Assembly: GCA_014377905.1 (NCBI GenBank)
Contig: JACMOQ010000051.1
Coordinates: 1-13,031, forward strand
Reading direction: 5' to 3'
Length of the DNA stretch: 13,031 nucleotides
DNA from: Acetobacteraceae bacterium
Lineage (GTDB): Bacteria; Pseudomonadota; Alphaproteobacteria; Acetobacterales; Acetobacteraceae
The translations under genes were made by a program, and so were the position numbers. The notes under the pieces were generated by a model. The model did no database searches. It worked only from the letters and a program-made list of their open reading frames with translations, and was not told where the DNA came from. Shown piece after piece: positions 6,035 to 13,031 of this stretch; position 1 is the first letter of the stretch, and each line of letters starts with the position of its first letter.

Positions 6035-7198
6035 TTACTTTGCCAGCTTGCTTTCCACCACCGACGCCCACAATGCCACCCCGTACGGGATTGCGGCATC
6101 ATTGAAGTTATACTGGTGGTTGTGCACCGGTGCGCTATCGCCACCATTGCCGAGATTAATGAACGCGCCGGGGATCTTTTCCATCATGAAGGCGAAATCC
6201 TCCGACGCCATCACCGGCGGGCGGGTTCGGTTGACCTCAGCATCGCCAACGATCGATGCGGCGGCGTCGGCAACCACAGTCAACTGCGCAGCGTCATTGA
6301 CCAACGGCGCGAAGATCAACCGAAAATCGACCTTCGCTTCCGCCCCGTAGCCTGCGGCGATGCTGGTGGCGAGGCGGCGCATATTCGTCTCGATCAACGC
6401 CATCGTCTCCCGCTTCATCGTTCGCACCGTGCCGCCCAGCAGCCCGCTTTCAGGGATCACGTTATAAGCATCGCCGACCAGCATCCGCGTGACCGACAGG
6501 ACCGCGGTGTCGGACGGGGAGATATTGCGCGCAACGATTGATTGCAGCGCGCTCGACAAAGTGCCGGCCACCAGCACCGGATCGATACTTTCCTCGGGCC
6601 GGGCGCCATGCGCGCCACGCCCGGTGATGGTGATGTCAAAAAACGCGCCGGCCGCCATCGCTATGCCCGGCGCGATCCCAAACTTCCCGACCGGCATGCC
6701 GGGGGCGTTATGCATGCCGAAAATCGCCTCGCAGGGGAAACGTTCGAATAATCTGTCTTCGAGCATGGCGAGCGCGCCGCCCATGCCTTCCTCGCCAGGC
6801 TGGAAAATGAAATTGACCGTACCGGTGAAGTTGCGGGTTTCTGCCAGATAACGTGCAGCGCCCAGCAGCATTGTCGTGTGCCCGTCATGTCCGCAGGCGT
6901 GCATCACGCCAGGATTGCGCGACGAATATTCGAGGTTGGTCTGCTCATGGATCGGCAGCGCGTCCATGTCCGCCCGCAGCCCGATCGCTGGCCCCGCGCC
7001 ATTGCGCAACACCCCGACAACGCCGGTTTTGCCGACGCCACGATGCACTTCGACACCCCAGGCTTCCAGTTGTTTAGCCACCAGATCGGCGGTGCGATGT
7101 TCTTCCATCCCGAGTTCCGGGTGGGCGTGGATATCGCGCCGGATCGCGGTCAGTTCGGCAACGTATGGGGTGATGTGGTCGATGATGGGATTGGTCAT
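6035..7198 (-). CDS. M20D amidohydrolase (hippurate hydrolase/N-acyl-amino-acid hydrolase type)
   Basis: This 387-residue enzyme belongs to the M20D metallo-amidohydrolases (HipO, AbgB and IAA-amino-acid hydrolase relatives), which cleave N-acyl amino acids such as hippurate. Expected features are present in order: RRDIHAHPELGMEEHRTA (20-37), RADMDALPI (75-83), the metal-binding HACGHDGH with C102 and H104 (100-107), the catalytic QPGEEGMGGA with E136/E137, GMHNAPGMPVG with H163, the lid-domain sequence GRGAHGARPEESIDPV, and H359 in VHNHQYNFND. It lacks a signal peptide, so it is probably cytoplasmic. It is the last gene of a minus-strand run, 27 bases after the DUF29 gene, and a hairpin follows. 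The substrate cannot be read from sequence; a second, different M20 enzyme starts the same run. The ribosome-binding site is poor (GAAAG). Confidence 0.93.
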   Translation of the reverse strand: MTNPIIDHITPYVAELTAIRRDIHAHPELGMEEHRTADLVAKQLEAWGVEVHRGVGKTGVVGVLRNGAGPAIGLRADMDALPIHEQTNLEYSSRNPGVMHACGHDGHTTMLLGAARYLAETRNFTGTVNFIFQPGEEGMGGALAMLEDRLFERFPCEAIFGMHNAPGMPVGKFGIAPGIAMAAGAFFDITITGRGAHGARPEESIDPVLVAGTLSSALQSIVARNISPSDTAVLSVTRMLVGDAYNVIPESGLLGGTVRTMKRETMALIETNMRRLATSIAAGYGAEAKVDFRLIFAPLVNDAAQLTVVADAAASIVGDAEVNRTRPPVMASEDFAFMMEKIPGAFINLGNGGDSAPVHNHQYNFNDAAIPYGVALWASVVESKLAK

Positions 7199-7225
7199 TT
7201 GTGGACTTTCGAAAAACGATAAGGG

Positions 7226-7660
7226 CTAACCCTCAGGCCAAAATGCGCGATCAATGATCTGGGCGTACACCCAAGGGCACTCTTCGGGGAATAGTGCGAC
7301 GTCAAGCCCCGTCTCGCGGGCTGCCACCAGAACAGCGCTGCCGTATGCAGATGCCAGCGCTGTATCCATCAGTGATTGCAGGCTTGGGTTGTCAGCCAGG
7401 TGATCGACGACTTCTCGGCGCTGCTCCTCTACGGTCAGCCGCCACGATGTGGATCGGCCGGTCGGTTGGAACTGCCATTTCAGCAGGTGCATCATCAGAA
7501 CTTTGAGCCGACTGACGAGTTCGCGCTTCTCGCTTTTTCCCATGCTCTCGATTTCCTCGGCGATATGCGCGATATCCGCCTCGGACAGGCGACCGGCGCG
7601 GAGCAACGCCGCCTGCTGGTTGGCCCAGGCGTAAAAATCCTGCTCATAGACTGTGTCCAT
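7226..7660 (-). CDS. DUF29 family protein
   Basis: This 144-residue protein matches the DUF29 family well. It has the opening YEQDFYAWANQQAALLRAGRL, the AEEIESMGKSEKRELVSRL block, the HLLKWQFQP segment, WRLTVEEQRREV, and the closing ARETGL...FPEECPW. DUF29 proteins are small, helical and frequent in alphaproteobacteria and cyanobacteria; no biochemical role is established. The start is clear from a perfect AGGAGG five bases upstream of the ATG (7666-7671 on the plus strand). The gene is 62 bases after the M24 gene and 27 before the M20D gene on the same strand, so it is probably co-transcribed with them. Whether it works with them or only sits there is unknown; these genes often appear in unrelated contexts. 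Confidence 0.9.
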   Translation of the reverse strand: MDTVYEQDFYAWANQQAALLRAGRLSEADIAHIAEEIESMGKSEKRELVSRLKVLMMHLLKWQFQPTGRSTSWRLTVEEQRREVVDHLADNPSLQSLMDTALASAYGSAVLVAARETGLDVALFPEECPWVYAQIIDRAFWPEG

Positions 7661-7722
7661 CACACCCTCCTGACGGGAACGGGTCATAGATGCGCCGTCC
7701 GTGGACTGCCGATCAAGCAAAC

Positions 7723-8895
7723 TCAGCGCCGCACCAGCGCCAGCGACCCGCGGCTCAGCGGCTCGGCACCGTGGTCGCCCACCAGGGACGTTCGCCCCAA
7801 GGTCATTGCCAGCCCGCGTTCGGCGTCAAACGTGATGATGTGGATGAAGAACACCATCCCCGGCTTCGCCAAGATCGGCTGGCCAGCATAAAGCATCGGC
7901 GTGTCCATCCAGTTCGGCGCAAACGTGGTGCCGAGCGAATAGCCGCAGGCGTTCATCCGTTGCGCCCGCAGGCCGGCGGCATCGAGCGTCGCGGCATGGG
8001 CATCAAACACCGCCCCCAACGGTTCACCGGGGCGCAACGCCGCTTCGGCCGCGTGCAGCGCGTCCTCGCAGGCAGCATGCATCGATATTAGCGCTGGATC
8101 GGCACGCCCGATCAGGAATGTCCGCATCAGGCAGGCATGATAGTGCCGATAAGCACCGGCGAATTCCAGAGTCAGTTGATCGTCGGCGTCAATATGCCGC
8201 CGGCCCGAGAAATAGCGGCACATCAATGCGCCTGGCCCCGACCCGATGATGTATTCATTGGCCGGATCGTCACCGCCGCCACGAAACACTGCCGCCTGCA
8301 TCTCGGCTAGGATATCGCCCTCGAACGCGCCCGGCTTGGTGCCCGCCTCGGCCGCATCCAGCGCCGCATCGGCCAATTCGGCGGCGCGGCGAACATAGGC
8401 GATTTCGGTCGGCGATTTGATCAGCCGCAATCCCGAAATAAGCCCCGACGCATCTTCAAGATCGGCAAAGCCGGTCATCGCGGCGGTGAGCTTGTGGCCG
8501 TTCGCCGCCGTCAGCCCGTAGGCGTCCCATTCAACCCCGATCTTGCTCCAGGCCTGCCCCATGCCCCGCAGCATTTCCCGCAGCTCAACCGCCGGCATCG
8601 CGTTCGGTCCATCGACCCAAACCCGGATATCCTCAACCACCGAGGTAAAGCGCGCCTGCAACAAATCCGGCGCCCGATTCAGCAGCGCCAATCGGCCATC
8701 ATCGGTCAGCACCAGGCACTGGAAATAGACGTAGCCAAACGTGTCGTAGCCGGTCAGCCAATACATGCTTTCCTGACGGAACATCAGCAGCGCGGAAATA
8801 CCCTGCGTTTGCATCGCAGCGATGGTTGCAGCCTTGCGTGCGGCGAATTCGTCGCGGGTGAAATGAATATGTGATCCGGGGACTAAAGCGGTCAT
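7723..8895 (-). CDS. M24-fold hydrolase of creatinase/ectoine-hydrolase type, metal ligands missing
   Basis: This 390-residue protein has the two-domain creatinase/prolidase architecture: an N-terminal creatinase_N domain (about 10-150, with MYWLTGYDTFGY at 44-55) and a C-terminal pita-bread domain (about 160-385). By my alignment to the E. coli PepP motifs, none of the five metal ligands is kept: D to E244, D to C255 in YHACLMRTF, H to Y319 in GYSLG, E to H352 in FFIHIITF, and E to G367. Loss of the ligands is known in metal-independent members such as creatinase and the ectoine hydrolases DoeA/EutD, which open C-N bonds in small molecules instead of cutting peptides. I therefore expect a small-molecule hydrolase, not an Xaa-Pro peptidase. 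The ATG overlaps the stop of the lyase-like gene by four bases (ATGA), so translation is coupled. The substrate is unknown. Confidence 0.88.
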   Translation of the reverse strand: MTALVPGSHIHFTRDEFAARKAATIAAMQTQGISALLMFRQESMYWLTGYDTFGYVYFQCLVLTDDGRLALLNRAPDLLQARFTSVVEDIRVWVDGPNAMPAVELREMLRGMGQAWSKIGVEWDAYGLTAANGHKLTAAMTGFADLEDASGLISGLRLIKSPTEIAYVRRAAELADAALDAAEAGTKPGAFEGDILAEMQAAVFRGGGDDPANEYIIGSGPGALMCRYFSGRRHIDADDQLTLEFAGAYRHYHACLMRTFLIGRADPALISMHAACEDALHAAEAALRPGEPLGAVFDAHAATLDAAGLRAQRMNACGYSLGTTFAPNWMDTPMLYAGQPILAKPGMVFFIHIITFDAERGLAMTLGRTSLVGDHGAEPLSRGSLALVRR

Positions 8896-9833
8896 GTCGG
8901 CAAATCCAGGTTGGCGTTGATCAGCTTGCTTGGCAGGGGATGGCCAACAATATCCTGCGCCATTCGGGCGCATTCCACCATCGCATGCAGATCAATACTG
9001 GTTTCGATTCCCAGTTGCCGGCACAGAAATACCACTTCCTCGGTGCAGACATTGCCGGCAGCCCCTTGGATGCCGGCGAACGGGCAGCCGCCCAGGCCGC
9101 CGACGGCTGTATCAAAATCGCTTACGCCTTCCAACAGCGCCGCATAGACATTGGCAATCGCCAGCGCCCGCGTGTCGTGCAAATGCAACGCCACCCGCAT
9201 ATCCGGCCAGCGTGTCCGCACTTCACCCACCGCACGGCGGATCATCTCCGGATCGGCCCAGCCCATCGTATCAGCCAGCGACACCGATTTCAGCCCACCA
9301 CCGGCAATCGACTGCAATTCAGCGATATAATCCAGCACACGCGAAAGCGGGATTTCGCCTTCAAAATTGCACCCGAACGCGGCCATGATATTGCCATGCG
9401 TGATCGCGATATTTGCCGCCCGATACAATGCGGCGATCTTGCCCTGCATCACCACATCTTCGGCATGGGTCCGCCGCTGATTGCGCATCGAAAACGCGTC
9501 CGACGCGGTGAAACTGAGCTTGCCCGAAATCTCAATCACGCCGGCCTGCATCGCCCGTTTCAGCCCTGCATCATTGAGGTATATGCCGGAATAAACGATC
9601 CCCGCGCGCGGGGTGATCGCCGCGCACACCGCTTCGGCGTCCGCCATTTGCGGTACCTGCCTGGGCGACACGAAGCTCACCATCTGGATCGCACCAACGC
9701 CGGTTGCCGCCAGCGCATCGATCAGTTGCACCTTGGATGCGGTGGTGATCCGCGTTGGGTCGCCAATACCTTCAAACTGGCAGCCTTCGCGGGGGCCAAC
9801 CTCGACCAGGTTCACGCGCTTGGGTAATGACAT
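8892..9833 (-). CDS. HMG-CoA lyase-like DRE-TIM metallolyase
   Basis: This 313-residue protein has the DRE-TIM barrel of hydroxymethylglutaryl-CoA lyase, which splits HMG-CoA into acetyl-CoA and acetoacetate. Conserved parts are EVGPREG (11-17), SFVSPRQVPQMADAE (53-67), SLADTMG (185-191), LHLHDT with metal-binding H217 and H219, and GGLGGCPFAGIQGAAGN with the loop cysteine C250 and N261. Two key positions differ from characterised lyases: the metal/catalytic Asp of the PRDG motif is E16, and the Glu of the IETTSF-type strand is Q50. The fold and cofactor are secure, but the substrate may differ from HMG-CoA. GGAG lies seven bases before the ATG. The gene begins 12 bases after the ArgE-like gene ends and overlaps the M24 gene at ATGA, placing it in the middle of a tight operon. 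Confidence 0.88.
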   Translation of the reverse strand: MSLPKRVNLVEVGPREGCQFEGIGDPTRITTASKVQLIDALAATGVGAIQMVSFVSPRQVPQMADAEAVCAAITPRAGIVYSGIYLNDAGLKRAMQAGVIEISGKLSFTASDAFSMRNQRRTHAEDVVMQGKIAALYRAANIAITHGNIMAAFGCNFEGEIPLSRVLDYIAELQSIAGGGLKSVSLADTMGWADPEMIRRAVGEVRTRWPDMRVALHLHDTRALAIANVYAALLEGVSDFDTAVGGLGGCPFAGIQGAAGNVCTEEVVFLCRQLGIETSIDLHAMVECARMAQDIVGHPLPSKLINANLDLPT

Positions 9834-9845
9834 CGAAATTCTCCG

Positions 9846-10943
9846 TCAGAGATGCGACTGTTGCACCGCGAGCTTCTTGAACACGTCCACCGCCGCCTCT
9901 AACTGGGCGATCTCCACCGTCTCCGCGGGCCGATGCGCCACCGCGACATCCCCTGGCCCCAGGATCACGCACGGCGCGATCGGCTGTAATTCGGCGGCAT
10001 CGGTACCGTAGGGCGCGGTCATCGCCGCCCGCCCGAGCATATCCACACACATCAGCAGCCACGGATGATCGAGCGGCAATTCCGGCGGCGGGCCTTCGGC
10101 TGCAATCACCAGACCAAGACCATGACGGGTCGCGGCGTCTCGGACGGCGGTCACGATCGGTGTCGGGTCGATGCGCGCCGAGTAGCGGAACTTGATGCGC
10201 ACTTCAGCTTTGGGCACCGTCATGTTCACCGGGGCACCGAAATTATCGATCACGATGTTGAAGTCACTGAACGGCGGATTGTAGCCGGCGTCATGCAATG
10301 TCGGATCATCGCGCAGTCTTTCGTAGATGGCGCGCATGTCGAGCACGAACGGCGCCAGCGCCCAGTTGGCGTTGCGGCCCAACCCGGTACTGGAATGGGC
10401 CTGAATGCCGGTTGCGGTCACGACAAAGCCGATCGCGCTGCGATGGCCGCGCACTGGGATCAGGCTGGTTGGCTCGGCGACCAGGATCGCGGTCGGTTTG
10501 ACCTGCCGCACCAGGGCCGAACCACTGGCGATCAGCCTGGCGCCTTGTTTGCTGGTTTCTTCGTCGGTGGTGAGCAACAACGTGATCGGCACCCCATCCG
10601 GCAGCGCCCGCGCCGCCACGATGCAGGCCGCGACCGGGCCTTTCATGTCCGTGCTGCCAAGGCCATGCAGATGCCCATCAGCAATCTGGCCGGACCACGG
10701 GTCAGTATCCCAGCCGGTTGCCGGTACGGTATCCATGTGCCCCGATAGCGCCAGCCCGCCGGGGCCGCCGCGATGCGCCACCAGCGCGCGCTTGGCGACG
10801 CCGGCCGGATCGACATAGTCCAGCCGTTCGATCTCAAAACCGCCAAGCTCGGCCTCGATCCGTTCGGCAACGGCGAGGTTGGAGACAAAGCTGCGGCTGT
10901 CGATGCGCACCAGATCGGCGGCGAGGGTGATTAGATCAGACAT
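9846..10943 (-). CDS. ArgE/DapE-like M20 deacylase (acetylornithine deacetylase type)
   Basis: This 365-residue M20A-type enzyme resembles N-acetylornithine deacetylase, a di-zinc cytoplasmic enzyme that removes acyl groups from amino acids. All expected residues are visible: SGHMDTVP with H69 and D71, GSTDMKG with D99, the catalytic pair E128/E129 in TTDEETSKQGA, E157 in VAEPT, and H337 in GPGDVAVAHRPAE. The lid domain carries GIQAHSSTGLGRNANWA. The start at 10943 is supported by GGAGG five bases upstream; an alternative at 10982 would overlap the divergent gene. It is probably the first gene of the leftward operon, followed 12 bases later by the lyase-like gene. Its place in a catabolic cluster away from arginine genes suggests it deacylates a pathway intermediate, so I do not give it the name argE. 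Confidence 0.9.
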   Translation of the reverse strand: MSDLITLAADLVRIDSRSFVSNLAVAERIEAELGGFEIERLDYVDPAGVAKRALVAHRGGPGGLALSGHMDTVPATGWDTDPWSGQIADGHLHGLGSTDMKGPVAACIVAARALPDGVPITLLLTTDEETSKQGARLIASGSALVRQVKPTAILVAEPTSLIPVRGHRSAIGFVVTATGIQAHSSTGLGRNANWALAPFVLDMRAIYERLRDDPTLHDAGYNPPFSDFNIVIDNFGAPVNMTVPKAEVRIKFRYSARIDPTPIVTAVRDAATRHGLGLVIAAEGPPPELPLDHPWLLMCVDMLGRAAMTAPYGTDAAELQPIAPCVILGPGDVAVAHRPAETVEIAQLEAAVDVFKKLAVQQSHL

Positions 10944-10999
10944 AAGGACCTCCGAGGCGCATGGTTGACCGAACCGGCCCATCGCGCCAGCCTCCGGCC
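10944..10999. promoter_or_regulatory. Divergent intergenic region with paired ribosome-binding sites
   Basis: These 56 bases separate the ArgE-like gene (leftward) from the threonine-synthase-like gene (rightward). The short palindrome CCTCCGAGG (10949-10957) gives GGAGG five bases before the ArgE-like ATG on the minus strand. On the plus strand it gives GAGG three bases before an in-frame ATG at 10961. If 10961 is the real rightward start, only 17 bases separate the genes. The two promoters would then have to lie inside each other's coding sequence. I could not identify convincing -35/-10 boxes. Confidence 0.45.
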
Positions 11000-12121
11000 A
11001 TGAACACTGTCTATCTCGACCCGCGATCAGGGCAAACCTTTCCGCTTGATCAGCCGCGCTGGTGTGGCGATGGGCGCGCGCCGCTGTTGCTCAGCGATCT
11101 GCCGGGGATCGGGCGGGCGGATATCGATACCGGCACGCGCAGCCTGTGGCGCTATCGGGCGGCGTTCCCAATGCACTGTGCGACGCCGATTTCCATGGGG
11201 GAAGGCTGCACGCCGCTGGTGGAACGCCAGATCGCCGGGGCCGCGGCGCTGCTCAAATGCGAATGGTTCATGCCGACCGGCAGTTTCAAGGACCGCGGCG
11301 CCAGCCTGATGCTGTCGCTGCTGCGCCAACAAGGCATCGGCGCGGTGCTGGAGGACAGTTCCGGCAATGGTGGCGCCGCGATTGCAGCCTATGCGGCGGC
11401 CGGCGGCATGGCGGCCACGATCATGGCGCCATCCAGCACCAGCCCAGCCAAAACCGTGGCCATGCGCGCCGCCGGGGCCGCCGTAGAGCTTATTCCAGGC
11501 AGCCGCCAGGCGACATCGGATGCCGCCGAGGCGCGGGCGGAGTCCTTGTTTTATGCCAGCCATAACTGGCATCCGTTTTTTCTGCACGGCACCAAAACCC
11601 TCGCTTATGAAATATGGGAGGATCTTGGCTTCCACGCGCCCGACAATGTCATCGTGCCATGCGGCGCAGGGTCCAACGTATTGGGCTGCGCGATCGGGTT
11701 CGGGGAATTGCTGCGCGCTGGCCAGATCAGCCGGATGCCGCGCATCTTTGCGGTGCAGCCAGAAAATTGCGGGCCGATTGCCGCCGAATTCCTTGGGGTG
11801 GCGCCGGTATTGGCACAGCCGACCATCGCCGAAGGCACCGCCATCGCCCAACCCATCCGCCTGCCGGAAATCGTCGCCGCGTTGCGCGCCAGCTTTGGCG
11901 GCGCCGTGCGCCTCACCGAGGCAGAAATCATTGACGCGACCATGATGCTGGCCGGCATGGGCCATTATGTCGAGCCACCCGCCGCCCAACCGGCCGCCGC
12001 TTTCGCCAAATTACTCGCCGCCGGTACCATCGCGCCGGGAGACACAACAGTGCTGGTGCTGACCGGCAGCGGCTTGAAGGCGACGCCCCGCATCGCCGAA
12101 TTGATGGGAATTGCGCTGTGA
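11000..12121 (+). CDS. Threonine-synthase-like PLP-dependent lyase (fold type II)
   Basis: This 373-residue enzyme belongs to the tryptophan-synthase-beta/threonine-synthase fold II group. The PLP lysine is K97 in PTGSFKDRG; the substrate-phosphate or carboxylate loop is SSGNGG (120-125); the PLP phosphate loop is GAGSNVLG (222-229). The opening VYLDPRSGQTFPLD and the SMGEGCTPLV block (65-74) resemble threonine synthases, but pathway enzymes of this family also act as dehydratases, diaminopropionate-type lyases or beta-replacement enzymes. I therefore leave the reaction open. The start is chosen at ATG 11000, where family similarity begins; ATG 10961 has a better ribosome-binding site and would add 13 residues (MVDRTGPSRQPPA). 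It is divergent from the ArgE-like gene, and its stop overlaps the start of the next gene in GTGA, so the two PLP enzymes are made together. Confidence 0.88.
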   Translation: MNTVYLDPRSGQTFPLDQPRWCGDGRAPLLLSDLPGIGRADIDTGTRSLWRYRAAFPMHCATPISMGEGCTPLVERQIAGAAALLKCEWFMPTGSFKDRGASLMLSLLRQQGIGAVLEDSSGNGGAAIAAYAAAGGMAATIMAPSSTSPAKTVAMRAAGAAVELIPGSRQATSDAAEARAESLFYASHNWHPFFLHGTKTLAYEIWEDLGFHAPDNVIVPCGAGSNVLGCAIGFGELLRAGQISRMPRIFAVQPENCGPIAAEFLGVAPVLAQPTIAEGTAIAQPIRLPEIVAALRASFGGAVRLTEAEIIDATMMLAGMGHYVEPPAAQPAAAFAKLLAAGTIAPGDTTVLVLTGSGLKATPRIAELMGIAL

Positions 12122-13031
12122 TCCTGGATGATCTGCCGACACCTTGCCTGGTGCTCGATCGTAGCATTTTGCAAGCCAATCTCGATACAATGTCACGCGC
12201 GGTAGGCCGCCACGGCGTGGCACTGCGCCCGCACATGAAGACCGCGAAATCAATCGACGTTGCCCGGCTTGCGATGGCAAGCAAGGACGCAGCCGTGGGC
12301 GGGATCACGGTTTCAACTATCGCGGAGGCTGAGTATTTCGCCGCCCATGGCATTGCCGACATTCTCTATGCGGTGGGGATTACCCCGCAGAAGCTCGATC
12401 AGATTGCCAAGCTCAATGCCGCAGGCGCTGCGATCATGGTGGTGACAGATGATCTTGATGTCGCCAGCGCCATCGCAGGCCATGCAACGAAGGTGCAAAC
12501 CCTGATTGAGATTGATTGCGGCGAAGCGCGCGGCGGCATCGGCCCGGATGATCCGGGCGTGCGCGCGATCGCCGAGCGGCTCGGGTCCCGCTTTGCCGGG
12601 GTGATGACCCATGCCGGACATTCCTATGCTGGGCGGAACGTGGCTGACATGCGGGCGCTGGCGGAACTCGAACGCCAGGCCGCGTTGCGGTCCGCTGCAC
12701 ATTTACGCGCCGCCGGGTTCGCGGTCCAAATCATTTCCGTGGGCAGCACGCCGACCGCGCTGCATGCGGCAACCCTCGACGGGGTCAGCGAAACCCGCCC
12801 GGGCGTTTATATGTTCGGCGACCTGTTTCAGGCCCAAATCGGCACAAACGCGCTTGATGCGATTGCGGTGACGGTGCTGGCAAGCGTGATCGGCCAACGC
12901 AAGGCGGAGCGCCGGGTGCTGATCGATGCTGGCGCGCTGGCGCTGTCCAAGGATCGCAGCACCCAGGCCGCGCCGATCGATTATGGCTTTGGGTTGGTGC
13001 TCGATATCAACGCCAACCCGACGCTCGGCCA
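12118..13031 (+). CDS. D-threonine aldolase/DSD1-type PLP enzyme (fold type III), 3' end outside window
   Basis: The first 304 codons are present and the frame stays open to the window end. The protein belongs to the alanine-racemase-fold family of D-threonine aldolases, D-serine dehydratases (DSD1) and beta-hydroxyaspartate aldolase. The N-terminus reads LPTPCLVLDRSIL (6-18). The PLP lysine is K41 in LRPHMKTAKS. Further marks are VEIDCGEARGG-like LIEIDCGEARGGI, VMTHAGHSY, the SVGSTPTA loop that holds PLP phosphate, ETRPGVYMFGD, and LIDAGALALSKD near the right end. Members either cleave D-3-hydroxyamino acids to glycine plus an aldehyde or eliminate water and ammonia from D-serine; both use PLP and a divalent metal whose C-terminal ligands are not visible here. 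The start is GTG, overlapping the preceding stop by four bases, which supports a coupled two-enzyme unit. Confidence 0.9.
   Translation, partial: MILDDLPTPCLVLDRSILQANLDTMSRAVGRHGVALRPHMKTAKSIDVARLAMASKDAAVGGITVSTIAEAEYFAAHGIADILYAVGITPQKLDQIAKLNAAGAAIMVVTDDLDVASAIAGHATKVQTLIEIDCGEARGGIGPDDPGVRAIAERLGSRFAGVMTHAGHSYAGRNVADMRALAELERQAALRSAAHLRAAGFAVQIISVGSTPTALHAATLDGVSETRPGVYMFGDLFQAQIGTNALDAIAVTVLASVIGQRKAERRVLIDAGALALSKDRSTQAAPIDYGFGLVLDINANPTLG

Noticed and set aside
8871..9827. A 318-codon open frame on the plus strand opposite the HMG-CoA-lyase-like gene
   Set aside because: It is the mirror of a well-conserved gene in high-GC DNA. Its product is rich in His, Arg and Gln with no recognisable domain, as expected of an antisense shadow.
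11027..11989. A 320-codon open frame on the minus strand opposite the threonine-synthase-like gene
   Set aside because: It shows only Gly/Arg/His-rich low-quality composition and no motif, while the opposite strand carries all PLP-enzyme motifs.

Overview
The window looks like the chromosome of an alphaproteobacterium. The evidence is the order mnmG-rsmG-parA-parB, which in most bacteria lies near the replication origin, two perfect parS palindromes, and genes such as a DUF29 protein and a secreted PRC-barrel protein that are common in this class. The high GC content and the proteins as a group suggest Rhodospirillales/Acetobacteraceae, but this is an inference from gene types, not a placement. 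I see no tRNA, rRNA, CRISPR array, insertion sequence or prophage.

Left part (1-3029, + strand): the 3' end of mnmG (tRNA wobble-uridine modification), then rsmG (16S rRNA m7G methyltransferase), parA and parB. All reading frames overlap, so this is a tightly coupled unit. Two copies of the ParB-binding site parS lie in the mnmG/rsmG overlap, inside coding sequence. The ParB made at the end of the unit therefore probably binds DNA within its own operon.

Middle part (3044-5926): asd (aspartate-semialdehyde dehydrogenase, - strand) converges on parB. Divergent from it is a secreted SIMPL/DUF541 protein (+ strand). Next come two minus-strand envelope genes: an 85-residue protein with one C-terminal membrane helix, and a secreted PRC-barrel protein with a Pro/Thr/Ala-rich linker. 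Stem-loops lie between several of these genes.

Right part (6035-13031): a catabolic-looking region arranged around a short divergent gap near 10944-10999. Leftward run an ArgE-like M20 deacylase, an HMG-CoA-lyase-like DRE-TIM protein, a creatinase/ectoine-hydrolase-type M24 protein, a DUF29 protein and an M20D amidohydrolase, possibly as one transcript ending at a hairpin near 6000. Rightward run a threonine-synthase-like PLP enzyme (fold type II) and a D-threonine-aldolase/DSD1-type PLP enzyme (fold type III, cut by the window end), coupled by a 4-base overlap. Together these suggest hydrolysis of an N-acyl or cyclic amino-acid derivative, followed by deacylation, C-C cleavage and PLP-dependent breakdown of a hydroxy- or D-amino acid. 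The substrate is unknown. Two of the enzymes have altered metal-site residues, so their family names should not be read as exact reactions. This cluster is the best candidate for an undescribed pathway here.
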